Assembly (NCBI GenBank): GCA_020465985.1
Contig: JAANYP010004858.1
Coordinates: forward strand, 215,980-279,979
Origin: Centrapalus pauciflorus
Taxonomy: Eukaryota; Streptophyta; Magnoliopsida; Asterales; Asteraceae
Reading direction: 5' to 3'
Length of the DNA: 64,000 bases
The notes under the pieces are model-generated. The model was not told where the DNA came from, ran no database searches, and saw only the letters and a program-made list of their open reading frames with translations. The translations under genes and the position numbers were made by a program. The stretch's first letter is position 1. The number at the start of each line of letters is the position of its first letter. Shown here in pieces: positions 46,559-62,309 of this stretch.

Positions 46559-47508
46559 GGAAAATATAGCAAAAAAAAACCATCAAACTACAAGTTTTTC
46601 TCGATTAAGTCTCTCAATCAATTTTTTTGTCTGATAAGTTCTTGACCAAATAAAAATCACGAATTTGGTGTTTTTTTCAAGAAAAGTTATCAGTGACCTG
46701 TTGAGCGGGTTGCAAATTGTTGACGTGGATTTTATAAATCTATGAGTTTTTTCGATTAAGTTCACAACTAAATTATTTTGTCTTATAAATCTCTTAACTA
46801 AATTATTTTGTCTTATAAATCTCTCAACTAATTTTTTTGCCACATAAATCTTTATCTTGATAAAACTCATTATATTTGTTGTTTTATCAGTTTAAGTGAT
46901 TGTCAAATTCATACTCACGTCACACATATGTGGATGCAAAAAATAAAACAAAATGATAAATCAAGATCATTTTTTATTGTTTAAAATTTAGTCGGGATAA
47001 ACTAGTTAAATATATTTAAAAATTTTGGTCTCGACAAACATGAGATCAAAATAATCATCATTTATGTTTTTATATCAAACAAACTTATGTTATCTGGAAT
47101 ACCGAACTTTTAAAAAATTTATTTTCAAACAACCATCGTCGTTTTGAAAATTTATTATTTTCAAACCAACTTATTTTTGTCTAGACAAACATGACATGCT
47201 CTGTCCTCGAAATAAACATTGTCACTTTTTAAAGTTTGAAAAAAAAAATCTGTTTAATTTTATCGAAAAGTTGAAAGGTTTAAGTAGTTTGGGAACTTAT
47301 CAGAAAAAAAATGAAATTGGGACTTAATCGATAAAATTTTATACTTTGATGGTTTTTGCAAAATAGGTTTAAGTATGTTAACCTGTTATAACAGGTTAAC
47401 GGACTAATTTAAAAGGTTTAAGCAGTTTGAGACTTATCAGGAAAAAAAATGAAATGGAGACTTAATCGAAAAAAAGTTGTACTTTAATGGTTTTTTACAT
47501 AATTTTCC
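46559..47508. mobile_element. TIR element (about 950 bp)
   Basis: The left GGAAAATATAGC...CCATCAAACTACAAG, TCTCGATTAAGTCTC is matched at the right by GACTTAATCGAAAAAAAG, GTACTTTAATGG...TTTTCC. Imperfect TIRs span about 85 bp. The right TIR region is itself duplicated (47266-47370 and 47411-47508). No coding capacity. Confidence 0.7.
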
Positions 47509-47650
47509 CAAAAAAAAGTAAGAGTAAAAGGATAATTTACGGTTAACTTCATCCATGATAAAACTTTATCTATAAAATCAGTCAATTTATTTTTTAAATT
47601 CAAGAAGTCTAATCCATAATTTTTAATAAATTATATAAACAACGAATTTG

Positions 47651-47659
47651 TAATTATAT

Positions 47660-47754
<95 letters not shown>
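47651..47754. repeat. (TA)n microsatellite left of the long-TIR element
   Basis: About 100 bp of pure TA directly abutting the element's left end. Confidence 0.97.
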
Positions 47755-50944
<3,190 letters not shown>

Positions 50945-51338
50945 AGAGACTAAGGATCTTTTGTGAACACTTTATTCGTTGTGAACATTGTGAACAACCA
51001 TAAAATAGCTTTTGAATCTTTTGTCTTGTTGAAAATACTACCGAACTTTTCTGTTAACTCATTAATCTTATTGGATCCTATGGATTTTATTGAATCCAAT
51101 TAATTTGTCGAATCTCATGAATCTTGTTAAATCTTATGCATCTTGTGCATCTTGTTATAAAAACTACGTACTATGAACCTTTTGAATGTTCTGAATCTTA
51201 AATAGACACTTCTATGAACCTTTTGAATCATATGAATCATATTACAAACACTTGTTGATATATATGAATGATTATATGTATTTTTTTTTATTTGTTCACA
51301 ACGTTCACAACGAATAACTTGTTCACAATGGATCTCAT

Positions 51339-51342
<4 letters not shown>
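50945..51342. mobile_element. TIR element (398 bp) in (TA)n
   Basis: The left GAGACTAAGGATCTTTTGTG, ACTTTATTCGTTGTGAAC matches the reverse of the right end GTTCACAACGAATAACTTG, CACAATGGATCTCATCCC over about 55 bp. The interior repeats GAATCTTGTT and TATGAATC phrases. (TA)n is on both sides. Confidence 0.87.

Positions 51343-51430
<88 letters not shown>
51343..51430. repeat. (TA)n microsatellite
   Basis: About 88 bp of pure TA abutting the 398-bp TIR element. Confidence 0.97.
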
Positions 51431-51434
<4 letters not shown>

Positions 51435-51535
51435 ATAATTTACGACATGAGTTGGTTTTAAGCTATCTTAAACAAACTGTCAGGCAGCTGAAGCAGGTAG
51501 GTAAGCAGTTGCCTTATTTTATTACTTTATATATA

Positions 51536-52848
51536 CTAGTTTATAACCCACGTATTACGTGGATATTTTTAATTAAATTTATTTATATAAAATGTATATG
51601 AGTAAATATAAAAACATACAAAAATAATAATTGTGTTTATTTTTTATTATTTACAGATTAAAAAATACAGTATATTTATCTTTTTCTAAAATATTAAATT
51701 GTATTTATCTTTTATTTTTTATAAGTTGTAATTATCTTTTCAGTGAACGTAGATGTGACACGTGACATTTGATGTTTTCCTTTATTATACATAATAATAA
51801 TAATTTCCACAACTAATTCAAAATGTTACATTTGGGTCTAATTATGATTATTATGGATAATAATGATAGATATTTATTTTAGGTAAACATTAATTTTAAA
51901 TGTTACAAAATCTAATTTATTACTAATTAATTAATGAAAAAAAAATTAAGTCAAAATTCAATGCAATTAAGTTAAGGTGTAAAATTTAGAAAAAGATGTG
52001 GAAAAATAAAATTTTCTTGTATTATAGAAGTGACATATGACATGAATTGTTTTGTTTTATTATAATATATAGAATAATCAACCCATGTATTACATGGGTT
52101 GATTTAGAAAATACATATTTTTTTATATTTTAATAAATTATTATAAAATTTATATATAATTATAATGAAAAAAATTGAAAGCTAGTTAAATTAAAGATAA
52201 AAAAACTTAGTTTTTTGATATTAAATAAAAAAATATTATTATATTGTATTATTAAAAGCATATAATATGTGTTTGCAAAAAATGTTTTTTTTTTTAATTT
52301 TTATTAACTTCAAATATGAAATATCGATGTAAGAAACAAAAACCTTCAATTATGTGAATGTGTATATATTTTGAAAATAATAAAATATAAAAATGAAATA
52401 TCTGAAAATCAACAATCAAATTTTATCATTTTCACAATTGAAGTTTTATCAATTAAATTTTAATCCTGTTAGCAAAATAATTAAAAAGAATTTTTAAGTT
52501 TATTTACTACACTTCTACATTTAAATCCAAATTTTCACATTTGAATTTAACTATGATCATTAAGGATAATAATGACACATATTTATTTTAGGTAAATATT
52601 AATTTAATATTAATTCATTAATGAAAAAATTAAAATCAAAATTTAATGTAATTAAATTAAGGTAGTAAATTTGGAAAATGAATTTAAAAAATGGCATAGG
52701 TATAATTATTGATTTTAATTAAGGGTATAAGAGACATTTCATAAATAATTATGAGTTGTCATTAATCTGGATCATTGATTTCTTTATATCCAATAGTCCA
52801 GAAACTCTAAGTAGTTTTCTTATTTTATATAGTATATATTATATAAGA
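51536..52848 (-). mobile_element. Helitron, minus strand, left arm of head-to-head pair
   Basis: On the minus strand it ends CCACGTAATACGTGGG then TTATAAACTAG (51536-51539 on plus), a Helitron 3' hairpin and CTAG. The 5' end is near 52848 (TCTTATATAATATATAC on minus). It is a near copy of 53185-54469 in opposite orientation. It has an internal second hairpin-type end (CCCATGTATTACATGGG at 52080), so it is a composite. No coding capacity. Confidence 0.75.
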
Positions 52849-53184
52849 TTTTTGTTTTTCTGTGATAACTTTTGATATATTGTATTTTATTAAAATTTGA
52901 ATATATTATTACGATCGCATTGTTTTTGTCTACATTCTGATATAAAATTTATCGTCGTTGGAACCATTTTCGTTAAGCAGACAGGCATTCAACTGCCTAA
53001 ATATATGATTTTATATATAATATATAATTGTTTTGTTGTTCTATTAAAATTTTTGTTATATTTTATAATTAGCTGGTTGATCAATCACATTCTTTCCATT
53101 TATAAATTTAGATTGAAAACATAAAATGATCCTCAATTGAGATTCACGATCGGTAGCTAATGTTATTTTACTATTTTAAAGTAA
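52849..53184. other. 336-bp spacer between the two inverted Helitrons
   Basis: Unique AT-rich DNA with no gene or repeat seen. A 75-codon frame at 52897-53124 has no support. Confidence 0.6.
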
Positions 53185-54469
53185 TCTATCTTTACTATAT
53201 AAAATAAGAAAACCACTTGGAGTTTCTGGACCATTAGATGGAAAGAAATCAATGGTCCAGATTAATGACAACTCATAATTATTTATGAAATGTCTCTTAC
53301 ACCCTTAATTAAAATCAATAAATATACCTATGCCATTTTTTAAATTCATTTCCCAAATTTACTACCTTAACTTGATTACATTAAATTTTGATTTTAATTT
53401 TTTCATTAATGAATTAATATTAAATTAATATCTACCTAAAATAAATATGTGTCATTATTATCCTTAATGATCATAGTTAAATTCAAATGTCAAAATTTGG
53501 ATTTAAATGTAGAAGTGTAGTAAATAAAGTTAAAATTTTTTGTTAATTATTTTGCTAACAAGATTTAAAATTTAATTGATAAAACTTCAATTGTGAATAT
53601 GATAAATTTTGATTGTTGATTTTCAGATATTCAGTTTTTATATTTTATCATTTTCAAAATATATACACATTCACATAATTGAAGTTTTTTTTGTTTCTTA
53701 CATTGATATTTCATATTTGAAGTTAATAAATATTAAAAGAAACATTTTTTGCAAACAATTATTATCTGTTTTTAATAATACAATATAATAATATTTTTTA
53801 TTTAATATCAAACAACTAAGTATTTTTTTTTATCTTTAATTTAACTAGCTTTCAATTTTCTTATTTTAATTATATATAAATTTTATAATAATTTATTAAA
53901 ATATAAAAAAATATGTATTTTCTAAATCAACCCATGTAATACATGAGTTGATTAACCTATATATTATAATAAAACAAAACATTTCATGTCATATGTCATT
54001 TCTACAATACAATAAAATTTTAGTTTCCACCTCTTTTTCCAAATTTAACACCTTAACTTAATTGCATTAAATTTTGACTTTATTTTTTTCATTAAATAAT
54101 TAGTTATAAATTAGATTTTGTAACATTTAAAATTAATGTTTAACTAAAATAAATATCTATCATTATAATCCATAATAATCATAATTCGCTCCAAATGTAA
54201 AAATTTGTATTATTATGTATAATAAAGGAAAACATCAAATGTAACGTGTCACCTAGGTTCACCAAAAAGATAATTACAACTTATAAAAAATAAAAGATAA
54301 ATACAATTTAATATTTTTAAAAAAGATAAATATACTATATTTTTTAATCTGTAAATAATAAAAAATAAACACAATTATTATTTTTGTATGTTTTTATTTT
54401 TACTCATATACATTTTATATAAATAAATTTAATTAAAAATATCCACGTAATACGTGGGTTATAAACTAG
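53185..54469 (+). mobile_element. Helitron, plus strand, right arm of head-to-head pair
   Basis: It starts TCTATCTTTACTATATAAAA after AA and ends with the hairpin CCACGTAATACGTGG, GTTATAAACTAG and a following T. The interior is the reverse complement of 51536-52848, including the internal hairpin join (CCCATGTAATACATGAG at 53933). Confidence 0.8.
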
Positions 54470-54487
54470 TATATTTATAAAAATACA

Positions 54488-54523
54488 ATTTATGAACCCG
54501 CCGCAACGCACGGGTTACACATC
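54488..54523 (+). other. Helitron 3'-end remnant
   Basis: CCCGCCGCAACGCACGGGTT is a GC-rich imperfect hairpin of the Helitron 3' type, followed by ACACATCCCTAAT rather than CTAG. It is probably the eroded end of an older copy. Confidence 0.45.
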
Positions 54524-54545
54524 CCTAATTTATATTAAAATAAAA

Positions 54546-54824
54546 TCTATCTATCTATACTATTAAAAGAGTAACTAAATGCCACATGGCATGCTCTCAT
54601 TGAATTTGCCACATGTCGCTCTCTCCTTTTGCCACGTCATTACTGATTTTATATTTAAATTTTAAAACAAATCAAATCCATGTAAATCTAATATGGATTA
54701 ATTTAATAACTAACTAACTAAAATTTAGCAAACTTTATTATTCATATAACTATTATATTACACATATATATTATAAATATCAATTTCTAAAATTAACCCA
54801 TGTAATACATGGGTAATAACCTAG
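54546..54824 (+). mobile_element. short complete Helitron (279 bp)
   Basis: It starts TCTATCTATCTATACTATTA after an A. It ends ACCCATGTAATACATGGGT, AATAACCTAG, with T following. The 3' hairpin stem is a perfect palindrome around a single base. Only non-coding DNA lies inside. Confidence 0.82.
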
Positions 54825-54866
54825 TCAAATATTAAAAAAATTGAACATGGTATTTTGCTATTAGAG

Positions 54867-54897
54867 TGACGTCAGTACTTGAAACATCACGCGGGAA
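54867..54897 (+). promoter_or_regulatory. candidate promoter motifs of the RAD7-like gene
   Basis: A perfect TGACGTCA (CRE/bZIP type) lies at 54867-54874. GCGGGAA at 54891-54897 is the reverse of TTCCCGC, an E2F-like core. Both lie about 270-300 bp before the ATG, followed by a leader rich in CT. The motifs are seen; activity is inferred, as is any remaining promoter function. Confidence 0.4.
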
Positions 54898-55163
54898 CGC
54901 ACATTTGTTTTCTAATAACAGAACCCCTAACCTTCTTCGCTAAGTTTCCCCTAAATCCCACCATTTAAAACCCTAATGTTGTGCGATTTCTTAAATTCGT
55001 TTGCATCCATTTCATCGATTTTACTGATACTACTGAAATTCTTGTTACATTCTTATCGATTTATTCGAATTTCGTTGTGATCTACTGATCCTCTGTATCG
55101 AGTTTTACTATATCATTAAGAATTCGGTAAAATCCCTTTCTGGGTTTGATCGAGTTGTTGAAG

Positions 55164-58100
55164 ATGGAGTCTGATCAGAACCTAGCGTTTGATAACGATT
55201 CAAAGTTGGCTGGTTTGAGTGGATTAAAGAGGGTTTGTGAAGGAAGCATGAGTGTTAATTATTCAGAGAATTTGGATATGATCAAGAAAGTTAGGGCTTC
55301 TGAGAAGTCTGATCATCAGGAGAATGATGGTGAATACGGTACTGTATTGAAACCATTGATCGATTTGAATGTCCCAATCATAGAGATTATCGATGTTTCA
55401 TCTGATGATGATGATGATTAAAGATAACGGTTAGATAATATAGGCAAAGGGGATATGGATTCTTATAGGAGATATACAAGATCAGAGAAAGGAAAGGAAA
55501 AAGTGGATGAATTTGGGTCGTGTGATTTAGCGCAAAGGGATTCAAATTTCGATTTGAGATGGGAGTTCGATGTGGATGATCAGGTCAATGACTTTAGGTA
55601 TTTGTCTGAAGAACTTCAACTAATAAAAGCTGCGGAGTTGTTACAAACATTATCTAGAGTTCAAGAACCGTCAGAAAGTTCAGAGGAGATGCCTCTGAAT
55701 CAAGATAGATTAGTGGAGACGCCTGAAAATCAAGAAGAATTACCGCAGATCGATGCAAATCTGGAAATAGAGAGAGCAGTTAGACGATTTCCAGTAAGAG
55801 ATGCAGAATATGAAAACCGTAGGATAGAAGAAAGAATAGAACGAGCACGGGCATTTGCACATTTCGATCCCAACAATGATATGTTGCATAGTTACTATCG
55901 ATCGATGAAGAAGATTATAGGATCATCCAATGTAGCTGAAAGGACAGTAAATGCCATCTCTGGACCGTTTTCTACAACATTGAAGGCCATTGAAGACCGT
56001 AACAGAAAACAAGGGGCTGAAAATTTGTTTAAATGGCATTCTAAGTCATCAGATTGTAGACCTCGCATTGCACCTTTGTTGATTGATTTATGCTTGGATG
56101 TTCTGGTAAGGAATGCACAACTCATCAAAATTTTCAAAAATTGGACATGCAAAATATGAGAGTAAGCGATCATGCTTATATTACCTTACTTCCGAATTAT
56201 TTAGACATTTAGGTGTTTGAAGTAGATATATCAATTAGACAATCACATCTCTTAGTTTGACCAGATATCATGTAGAACTTAACAAACCAAAAGAAACATA
56301 AGCGTTATTTATAGTTACTAGATGTATGATGAACTTTTTTTTTTTTTTTTTTTTGTGAAAAAACTGTTACCCACGCACTACGGAGTACTTAACAATTTCA
56401 GTATTATACAAAATAATGCACCATTTTTTTAGTACAAACTTATAAGACTATCCTAGTAAAGTATGCTGAGTTTATGACTATCATGCGGGTGTGAGCATTA
56501 TGGCAATTTTCCTGCCTCTAATCATGATCATGACTCTGAAATCATTTATAAAGGAATTTGTATAAATTCCCAGTAAGGGAAAATTAGGATCTCTGGTTGA
56601 TGGAAAGTATCTATAAACATATTACCTCTAAGAGTGCTAGGTGAACCAAGCGATGATATCAATCTCCCGTGAGACAATGTCCATGATTTTGATCCGTTTG
56701 CCATGGAAGAGATATTAAAAGACAACATATTTCAAAATGCAAGAACCTAAGTTACAATTCTTGGCCCTCTTTGGCATATAGCCGTCAATCATGAAGGAAA
56801 TAAACTATTAAAGTCAGAGTCTTTACGGGTTTAAGATGGCCTTTATTGCTTCGATCAAAGTGATCTGAAGATCATGGTCAGGTTAATCCAAGATTCGCTC
56901 TATTGGTTGAAAAGATAATATAACTGTGTTAGATGAGCTGGTCATATTTTCTGACGTCCTGGATTTGATTAGTTGCATAATGAAAATGTTTCTTTCTGAA
57001 TGTAAAGCTCTTCAATAAAATCGACAGTTCTCTTTATGGATTTCATGGAGATCCTGCAGTGGTCTGACAAGCTTGATGAGTTAATGAGTCATTTAAGAGC
57101 TGGAAAGATATGATTAAGAATTGTCTGCATTCGGAAGGGAAACTTTATCCTTTTAGTTAGTATTGTGCATGTGTGTTTCTTTTTATCTAAACCATTTTCC
57201 AGTTAGAAGATCAAAAGCTCAAGCATGAGCACTCATTTACTGGAAATATCTTTTCTAAATGCAATTATTTAGAACCCATCAAAGTGAAGTCTGAAAATTG
57301 TATGCGTTTCTACTTTGCTTTTATATATTCTGTTGGTGTTTTATACTTTAAGCTGAATATTATTCTGTTACGAGAAAGGTGCTTCAACTTGACTTTTGTG
57401 GGCAATGTTCATTTGATGACATCATCACTAATTCTTTAGCTCAGTCTCCAAATAGCTTGCCTTGTTTGGGAATTTTGTCACTGAGGGATGCCGGTCGTTT
57501 ATCTGATAATACTCTGATACCTCTTGTTGTATCAGCGCCCTTACTTAGTTACTTCAGTTGATAAACTTAGGCCAGGGTACTCTCCTCACTGCTTGTTGCA
57601 TAAATATTTTAGCTGATCTTTTAAGACACAATTTGAGGGAGTTATATATAGATGACTGCCCAAGAATAGATGCTATGTGCTTGATAACATCGCTGAAGAA
57701 GTTTGACTGTCTGGAAGTGCTTTCGGTGGCAGGAATTCAGACTCTCTGTGATGAATTTGTTAGGTGCATAACAGCAGAATGTGGTGGAAACCTGAAGGAG
57801 CTTCATTTGACCAATTGTCTGTAAGATGTTTTTCTGAAAAATTTGAAGCCGAACATCATCGTAAAATTCATATTTTGTAAGTAGTCTTATGATAACTAAA
57901 TTGTTGTTTTCAGGGAGTTAACAAATGGAGCTCTGAAAGCTATTGGAAATCATTGTCCCATATGTGTTCGCTTAACATTTCAAATTTGTGTAATTTGACT
58001 GATTTGGGTTTATCTTATATTGCCAATGGCTGTAGATCACTTCAGTCTTTCTATATCACTTGCGATGAATTCAGGTACTCATTGACATAATCTCACTCAC

Positions 58101-59334
58101 TCATGAGCGTTGAAGATCATTTTTAAATTTTGGCATGTAACAGTGACGAAGCTGTTGCTGCCTTTTTGGAAACTTCTGGGGGCTCTTTGAATGAACTATC
58201 ACTGAATAAAGTACGCAATGTGAGTAGTTTTATGATCTTATTTGTGCTCCAATTTAACAATCGACACGTGAGACAGTAAACCAAATACAACGGATTGTGA
58301 CATTTGTAAAAGTCAATCGTAGGTTGGTATCAAAACACTGCCTTCTCACTTGCCAAATGTTCAAAGAAGTTGATGAGTTTGGATCTATCATGGTGTCGTA
58401 GAATAACCAATGAGGCACTTGGATTCGTTGTAGATAGTTGCTTGTCTTTAAGGATGCTGAAAATCTTCGGATGTACCCAGGTAACTTGCATAGTCTGTTC
58501 TTTTTTCCTTTTGTGTTAAAAAGTTGATTTTTATGAAATAGTGAACAAACTGATATCCTTATTTAAAAAAAGAAGCTCAAACTTGCAATTTAATGATTGT
58601 AAGTTACTGATAATGTTCTTCATGTAGCATCATCTGCCTTCCAGTTGTCGGTAATAGATGCACTTGTATCCCAACCCGCGTACATGCTGTTGATATTCTT
58701 ATGATTTAAAGGACGTTGTCTCACTTGCTGGAGCTATAACATTTTCATCCTTTTTGTTTGCAAATAATTTATGGAACAATTTGAGTAAGATTGAATGTAT
58801 TCATGTGGTAATCATTGCAAATGCAGCATTGTTCATTTTAGAATCAATTTGATCTTGATAAACTTTCTTTAAATTTTACTGAATACTTTGAGTGTGTCTT
58901 AAATTCTCCTATTCTTTTACTCTGTGTTCATAAAACAATGCATATTTTAAGTTAGCAAAAATTATGGGTGAGAACTTACCCAAAAAGAAATGTTAGCCAC
59001 TTTCTATAACAACCAAAATGGAGAGTTCTGTTTTCTAATGTTGGTTTTATATATTTTCATGATATTTGTGGGTGATACTTAGTATACATATGCACACATG
59101 TATTGCATGGTGTGTGTGTATGTGCGAGAAAGAGTTACATTGAATGAAAATTTAGTTCACATGAGTGGCTTTTAACTTCAAAAGTGTTGAACAGTAGTCA
59201 AATTTTCTAGGAAGGAATGTCAATGCAAAGAAGATGATCTAATGATGTCTTGCTTCAATTCTTCTACGCAGATTACAGACAAATTCCCATCACATGTGTG
59301 GATCGTGGGATTCAACCAAACTCCGCTACTCTAA
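55164..59334 (+). pseudogene. RAD7/Rhp7-like leucine-rich-repeat gene, left copy, broken
   Basis: The proteins of this family are LRR adaptors; yeast Rad7 acts with Rad16 and a cullin ligase in nucleotide excision repair. Exon 1 (55164-56105, donor CTG|GTAAGG) has a charged N-terminus, RRYTRSEKGKEKVDEF, and ends LLIDLCLDVL. Two in-frame stops lie at 55419 and 55425, so a later start at 55455 is possible. LRR exons are 57378-57820 (VLQLDFCGQCSFDD, RELYIDDCPRIDAM), 57914-58074, 58144-58219 (SDEAVAAFLETSGGSLNEL), 58323-58480 and 59272-59334 (ITDKFPSHVWIVGF, then TAA). Frames break near 57555, 57960 and 58335. The exon expected between 56105 and 57378 (family motif LRHKLSQLLCD) was not found. Confidence 0.8.
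56106..57377 (+). other. region where a RAD7-like exon is expected but not found
   Basis: The gap between exon 1 and the first LRR exon is 1.27 kb. I searched for the segment that normally precedes VLQLD and saw nothing similar. The stretch includes a T18 run (56336-56353) and a minus-strand frame at 56728-56546 that I cannot assign. The exon was lost, or has diverged beyond recognition. Confidence 0.45.
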
Positions 59335-59984
59335 CATGTCAATATGTTGGTACCTATTTGAGTTCTTTTATGCTATTCCCCTCTCAAGTCTCCTGTGCTT
59401 GTCTATGAGGACGACCTATAACTTGACCTTCATTTTTGCTCTTCTGTTGGTAGTCTTGGTAGTCTTGGCTATTAACCGCCCTGCAAGTTGAAACTATTGA
59501 AAAGGCTAATGTTGAATACATTGATACAGAGACGAAAAAGGAAGCATCACAATCGCATATATCGCTTCAAAGTTTACAAAATACATAATATTTTAGATCA
59601 AAGAGGCTATCATATGATCATAGCAGATTTAATAGAAAATTTGAAATCAAAAGATCATATGGTGTATTATGCATTGAGTTGTAGAGTTTGTTCTATCATT
59701 TAGTCATCAAGGCTTGAGCCTTTGACCTTTTTGCATCAAACCTTCTCATCCGTTTCTATTGCAATGAGGTAAGGTGAGTTATTGTTGTATGAACGAAGGG
59801 CGTGTTTGTGATGATGAGCCTTTGTGAGATGCTTTTGTGGATGGAAGCTCGGCAGTTAGTGCAAAATCAGTGCTCGTAAAAAGGAATACGAGTATCAGAG
59901 AAAGTTCTAAAGTCTTTCCGAGCAGTGGGATAATCCCACAAAAGATGTTCAAATAACGGATTAAACCAATCACTTTTTTTAAGT
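59335..59984 (+). other. 3' flank of the RAD7-like gene, no gene seen
   Basis: Present in both arms. It includes repeated TTGGTAGTCTTGG phrases near 59450 and AT-rich DNA. Frames here (for example 59488-59703) are unsupported. Confidence 0.5.
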
Positions 59985-60386
59985 GTCACCCATCCTAAGC
60001 ATTCTGGACTGTTGAGTTCTAAGGGAACTTGATCATAAGCAGGTTATAAGCTACCAACAATCTCAGACATTAATTTACTTGGTCAAATCGATGACAAGAG
60101 ATTTAGTGACTTAAAGCTAAATTGGATCCCGTTGCTTTCTAAAACAATACATGATCGAAGGTACTCACAAAGGCCGAAGTAGAGTTAATTGGAGCCTCAC
60201 AACCGAGAATGTGTTGTAGATATGTTCAAGCACGGTCTACTTTATTTGGGAAGAGCGGAATCGTCAGATCGGTTCTACTCAACGGTGCCAGCTACCCCAT
60301 TTTGTTCGATCAATGACCTTGCGGTTGTAATACTTTAATTTATTTAAAATTTTTACCAGGTAACTCTTTATCAAAAAAAAAAAAAG
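59985..60386 (+). mobile_element. LINE 3' fragment, left copy
   Basis: One frame reads VNWSLTTENVL then a stop, and STVYFIWEERNRQI, the C-terminal signature that follows the zinc knuckle in plant LINE reverse-transcriptase ORFs. Downstream TTGTAATACTTTAATTTATTT, ACCAGGTAACTCTTTATC and an A13 run resemble a LINE 3' end with a poly(A) tail. The right-arm copy has about 175 bp more just before this tail, so this copy carries a deletion. The left limit is approximate. Confidence 0.55.
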
Positions 60387-60537
60387 AAATTTACAACACC
60401 ATTTTTAAGAAATTCATTGAATCTTCCTGGATTGTCGTTGTGAATTCGAAATCAATTTGGTTTTATAGTTGATTTGAGGAAATAGTAAAGTCATTATGGG
60501 TTTTCAAAAATATGATATAAGTGTGTGTATGCACCAC

Positions 60538-60926
60538 CAATATTTGAACAACGATCCGACTAAAGATCCTAATGGGAAATCAAAGTGTTTGTTCAAGGAC
60601 ATAGTAATCTCACTGTAGCGTGTATAGCTTTTAGTGGCAACGTATAGTTGGATACTAATGAATACGGTAAATAATACGTGTTACCTACTATGAATATATA
60701 AGATTATGTGTAAAAAAAATACCAATTGATTTCCTTCTTCAATTGTTCCTGAAACAGGTGAACAAAATGGTCAATGTGACTAAACAAAGGTTTATCCCTA
60801 TAAAGGTTCAACGCTTAGGTTAGTATATATTTATGAATAAAGAATTCAATGTAACATTCATATATCAGGAATATCCAAATATATCTATCCAGAGAGAAGA
60901 ATAACAAATAGATGTCAAAGATAGGT
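60538..60926. other. spacer of the large inverted repeat (389 bp)
   Basis: Single-copy AT-rich DNA between the arms. It has no coding frame or RNA gene that I can see. Transcribed through, it would be the loop of a hairpin. Confidence 0.75.
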
Positions 60927-61083
60927 GGTGCTTACACATACTTATATCATATTTTTGAAAACCCATAATGACTTTACTATTTTCTCAAATCAATTATAAA
61001 ACCAAATTGATTTCAATTTCACAACGACAATCCGGGGAGATTCAATCGTGTTGTGAATTTCTTAAAAATGGTGTTGTAAATTC

Positions 61084-61640
61084 CTTTTTTTGTTTTTGGT
61101 AAAGAGTTACTTCGCTAAAAATTATAAATAAATTAAAGTATTACAACCACAAGAGCAAAAAACCCGCAAAACAATAAACAAACAAGACTAGAATAACTAG
61201 ACTGACATCGAGCAAAGCAAAAACAAAACTTAGCTGCTCCATGATCAGCAGGGTTTAGGAGTTTCCATGCACCAGACACTTTAACGACATTGGTGGAAAA
61301 CAGAAAACTTAAGCTTCAAGGTCATGAGTAAACATTTTTCTTTGTTTTTATCAATTAGGGTAGCTGGCGCAGTTGAGTAGAGACGATATAACGATTCGCT
61401 CTTGCCAAATAAAGTAGACCGTGCCTGAACATATCGACAACACATTCTCGGTTGTGAGGCTCCAATTAACTCTACTTCGGCCTTTGTGAGTCCCTTCATG
61501 TATCGTTTTAGAAGGCAACGGGATCCAATTTAGCTTTAACTCATTGAGTCTTGTCTTCGATTTGACCAAGTGATTTAGTGTCTGAGATTGTTGGTAGCTT
61601 ATAACCTGCTTATGATCAAGTTCCCTTGGAACTCAAAAGT
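61084..61640 (-). mobile_element. LINE 3' fragment, right copy
   Basis: The minus strand reads NWIPLPSKTIHEGTHKGRS, NWSLTTENVLSICSGTVYFI and WQERIV in one frame. The 3' tail is a non-coding stretch ending in an A-rich run (T-rich on plus at 61084-61099). It retains the roughly 175 bp lost from the left copy. Confidence 0.55.
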
Positions 61641-62309
61641 TGAGAATGCTTAGGATGGGTGACACTAAAAAAAGTGATTGGTTTTATCCCTTATTTGAAC
61701 ATCTTTTGTGGGATTATCCCACTGCTCGGAGGGACTTTGGAACTTTCTCCAATACTCGTAATCCTTTTTACAAGCACTGATTTTGCACTACCTGCCGAGC
61801 TTCCATTTACAAAAGTATCTCACAAAGGCTCAGCATCACAAACACGCCCTTCGTTCATACAACAATAACTCGCCTTACCTCATTGCAATAGAAACGGATG
61901 AGAAGGTTTGATCACTTTGATGCAAAAAGGTCAAAGGCTCAAGCCTTAATTTAATGACTAAATGATAGAAACAAACTGTACAACTCAATGCATGATACAC
62001 CATATGATCTTTTGATTTCAAAATTTTCTATTAAATCTGCTATGATCATATGATATTCTTTGGTCTACAATATTATGTATTTTGTAAACTGTGAAACGAT
62101 ATATGCGATTGTGATGCTTCCATTTTCATCTATATAACAATGTATTCGACATTAGCCTATTCTATAGTTTCAACTTGCAGGGGGGTTAATAGCTAAGACT
62201 AGCAACAGAAGAGCAAAAAAATGAGGGTCAAGTTATAGGCCGTCATCGTAGGTAAGTACAGGAGACTTGAGAGGGGAATAGCGTAAAAGAACTCCCATGG
62301 GTACCAACA
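61641..62309 (-). other. mirror of the RAD7-like 3' flank
   Basis: Reverse complement of 59335-59984. The plus-strand frame at 61659-61868 is the mirror of the minus frame at 59973-59779 and has no independent support. Confidence 0.5.

Larger units (their letters stand above)
57689..60537. repeat. left arm of a large inverted repeat
   Basis: It is the reverse complement of 60927-64000 with many small differences. It covers the 3' exons of the RAD7-like gene, its long last intron, the 3' flank and a LINE fragment. The left edge is set only by the window end, so the arm may be longer. Confidence 0.93.

Noticed and set aside
59779..61868. Mirrored ORFs (59973-59779 minus and 61659-61868 plus) as a duplicated small gene
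   Set aside because: They are simply the two arms of the inverted repeat; no start context, splice sites or family match.
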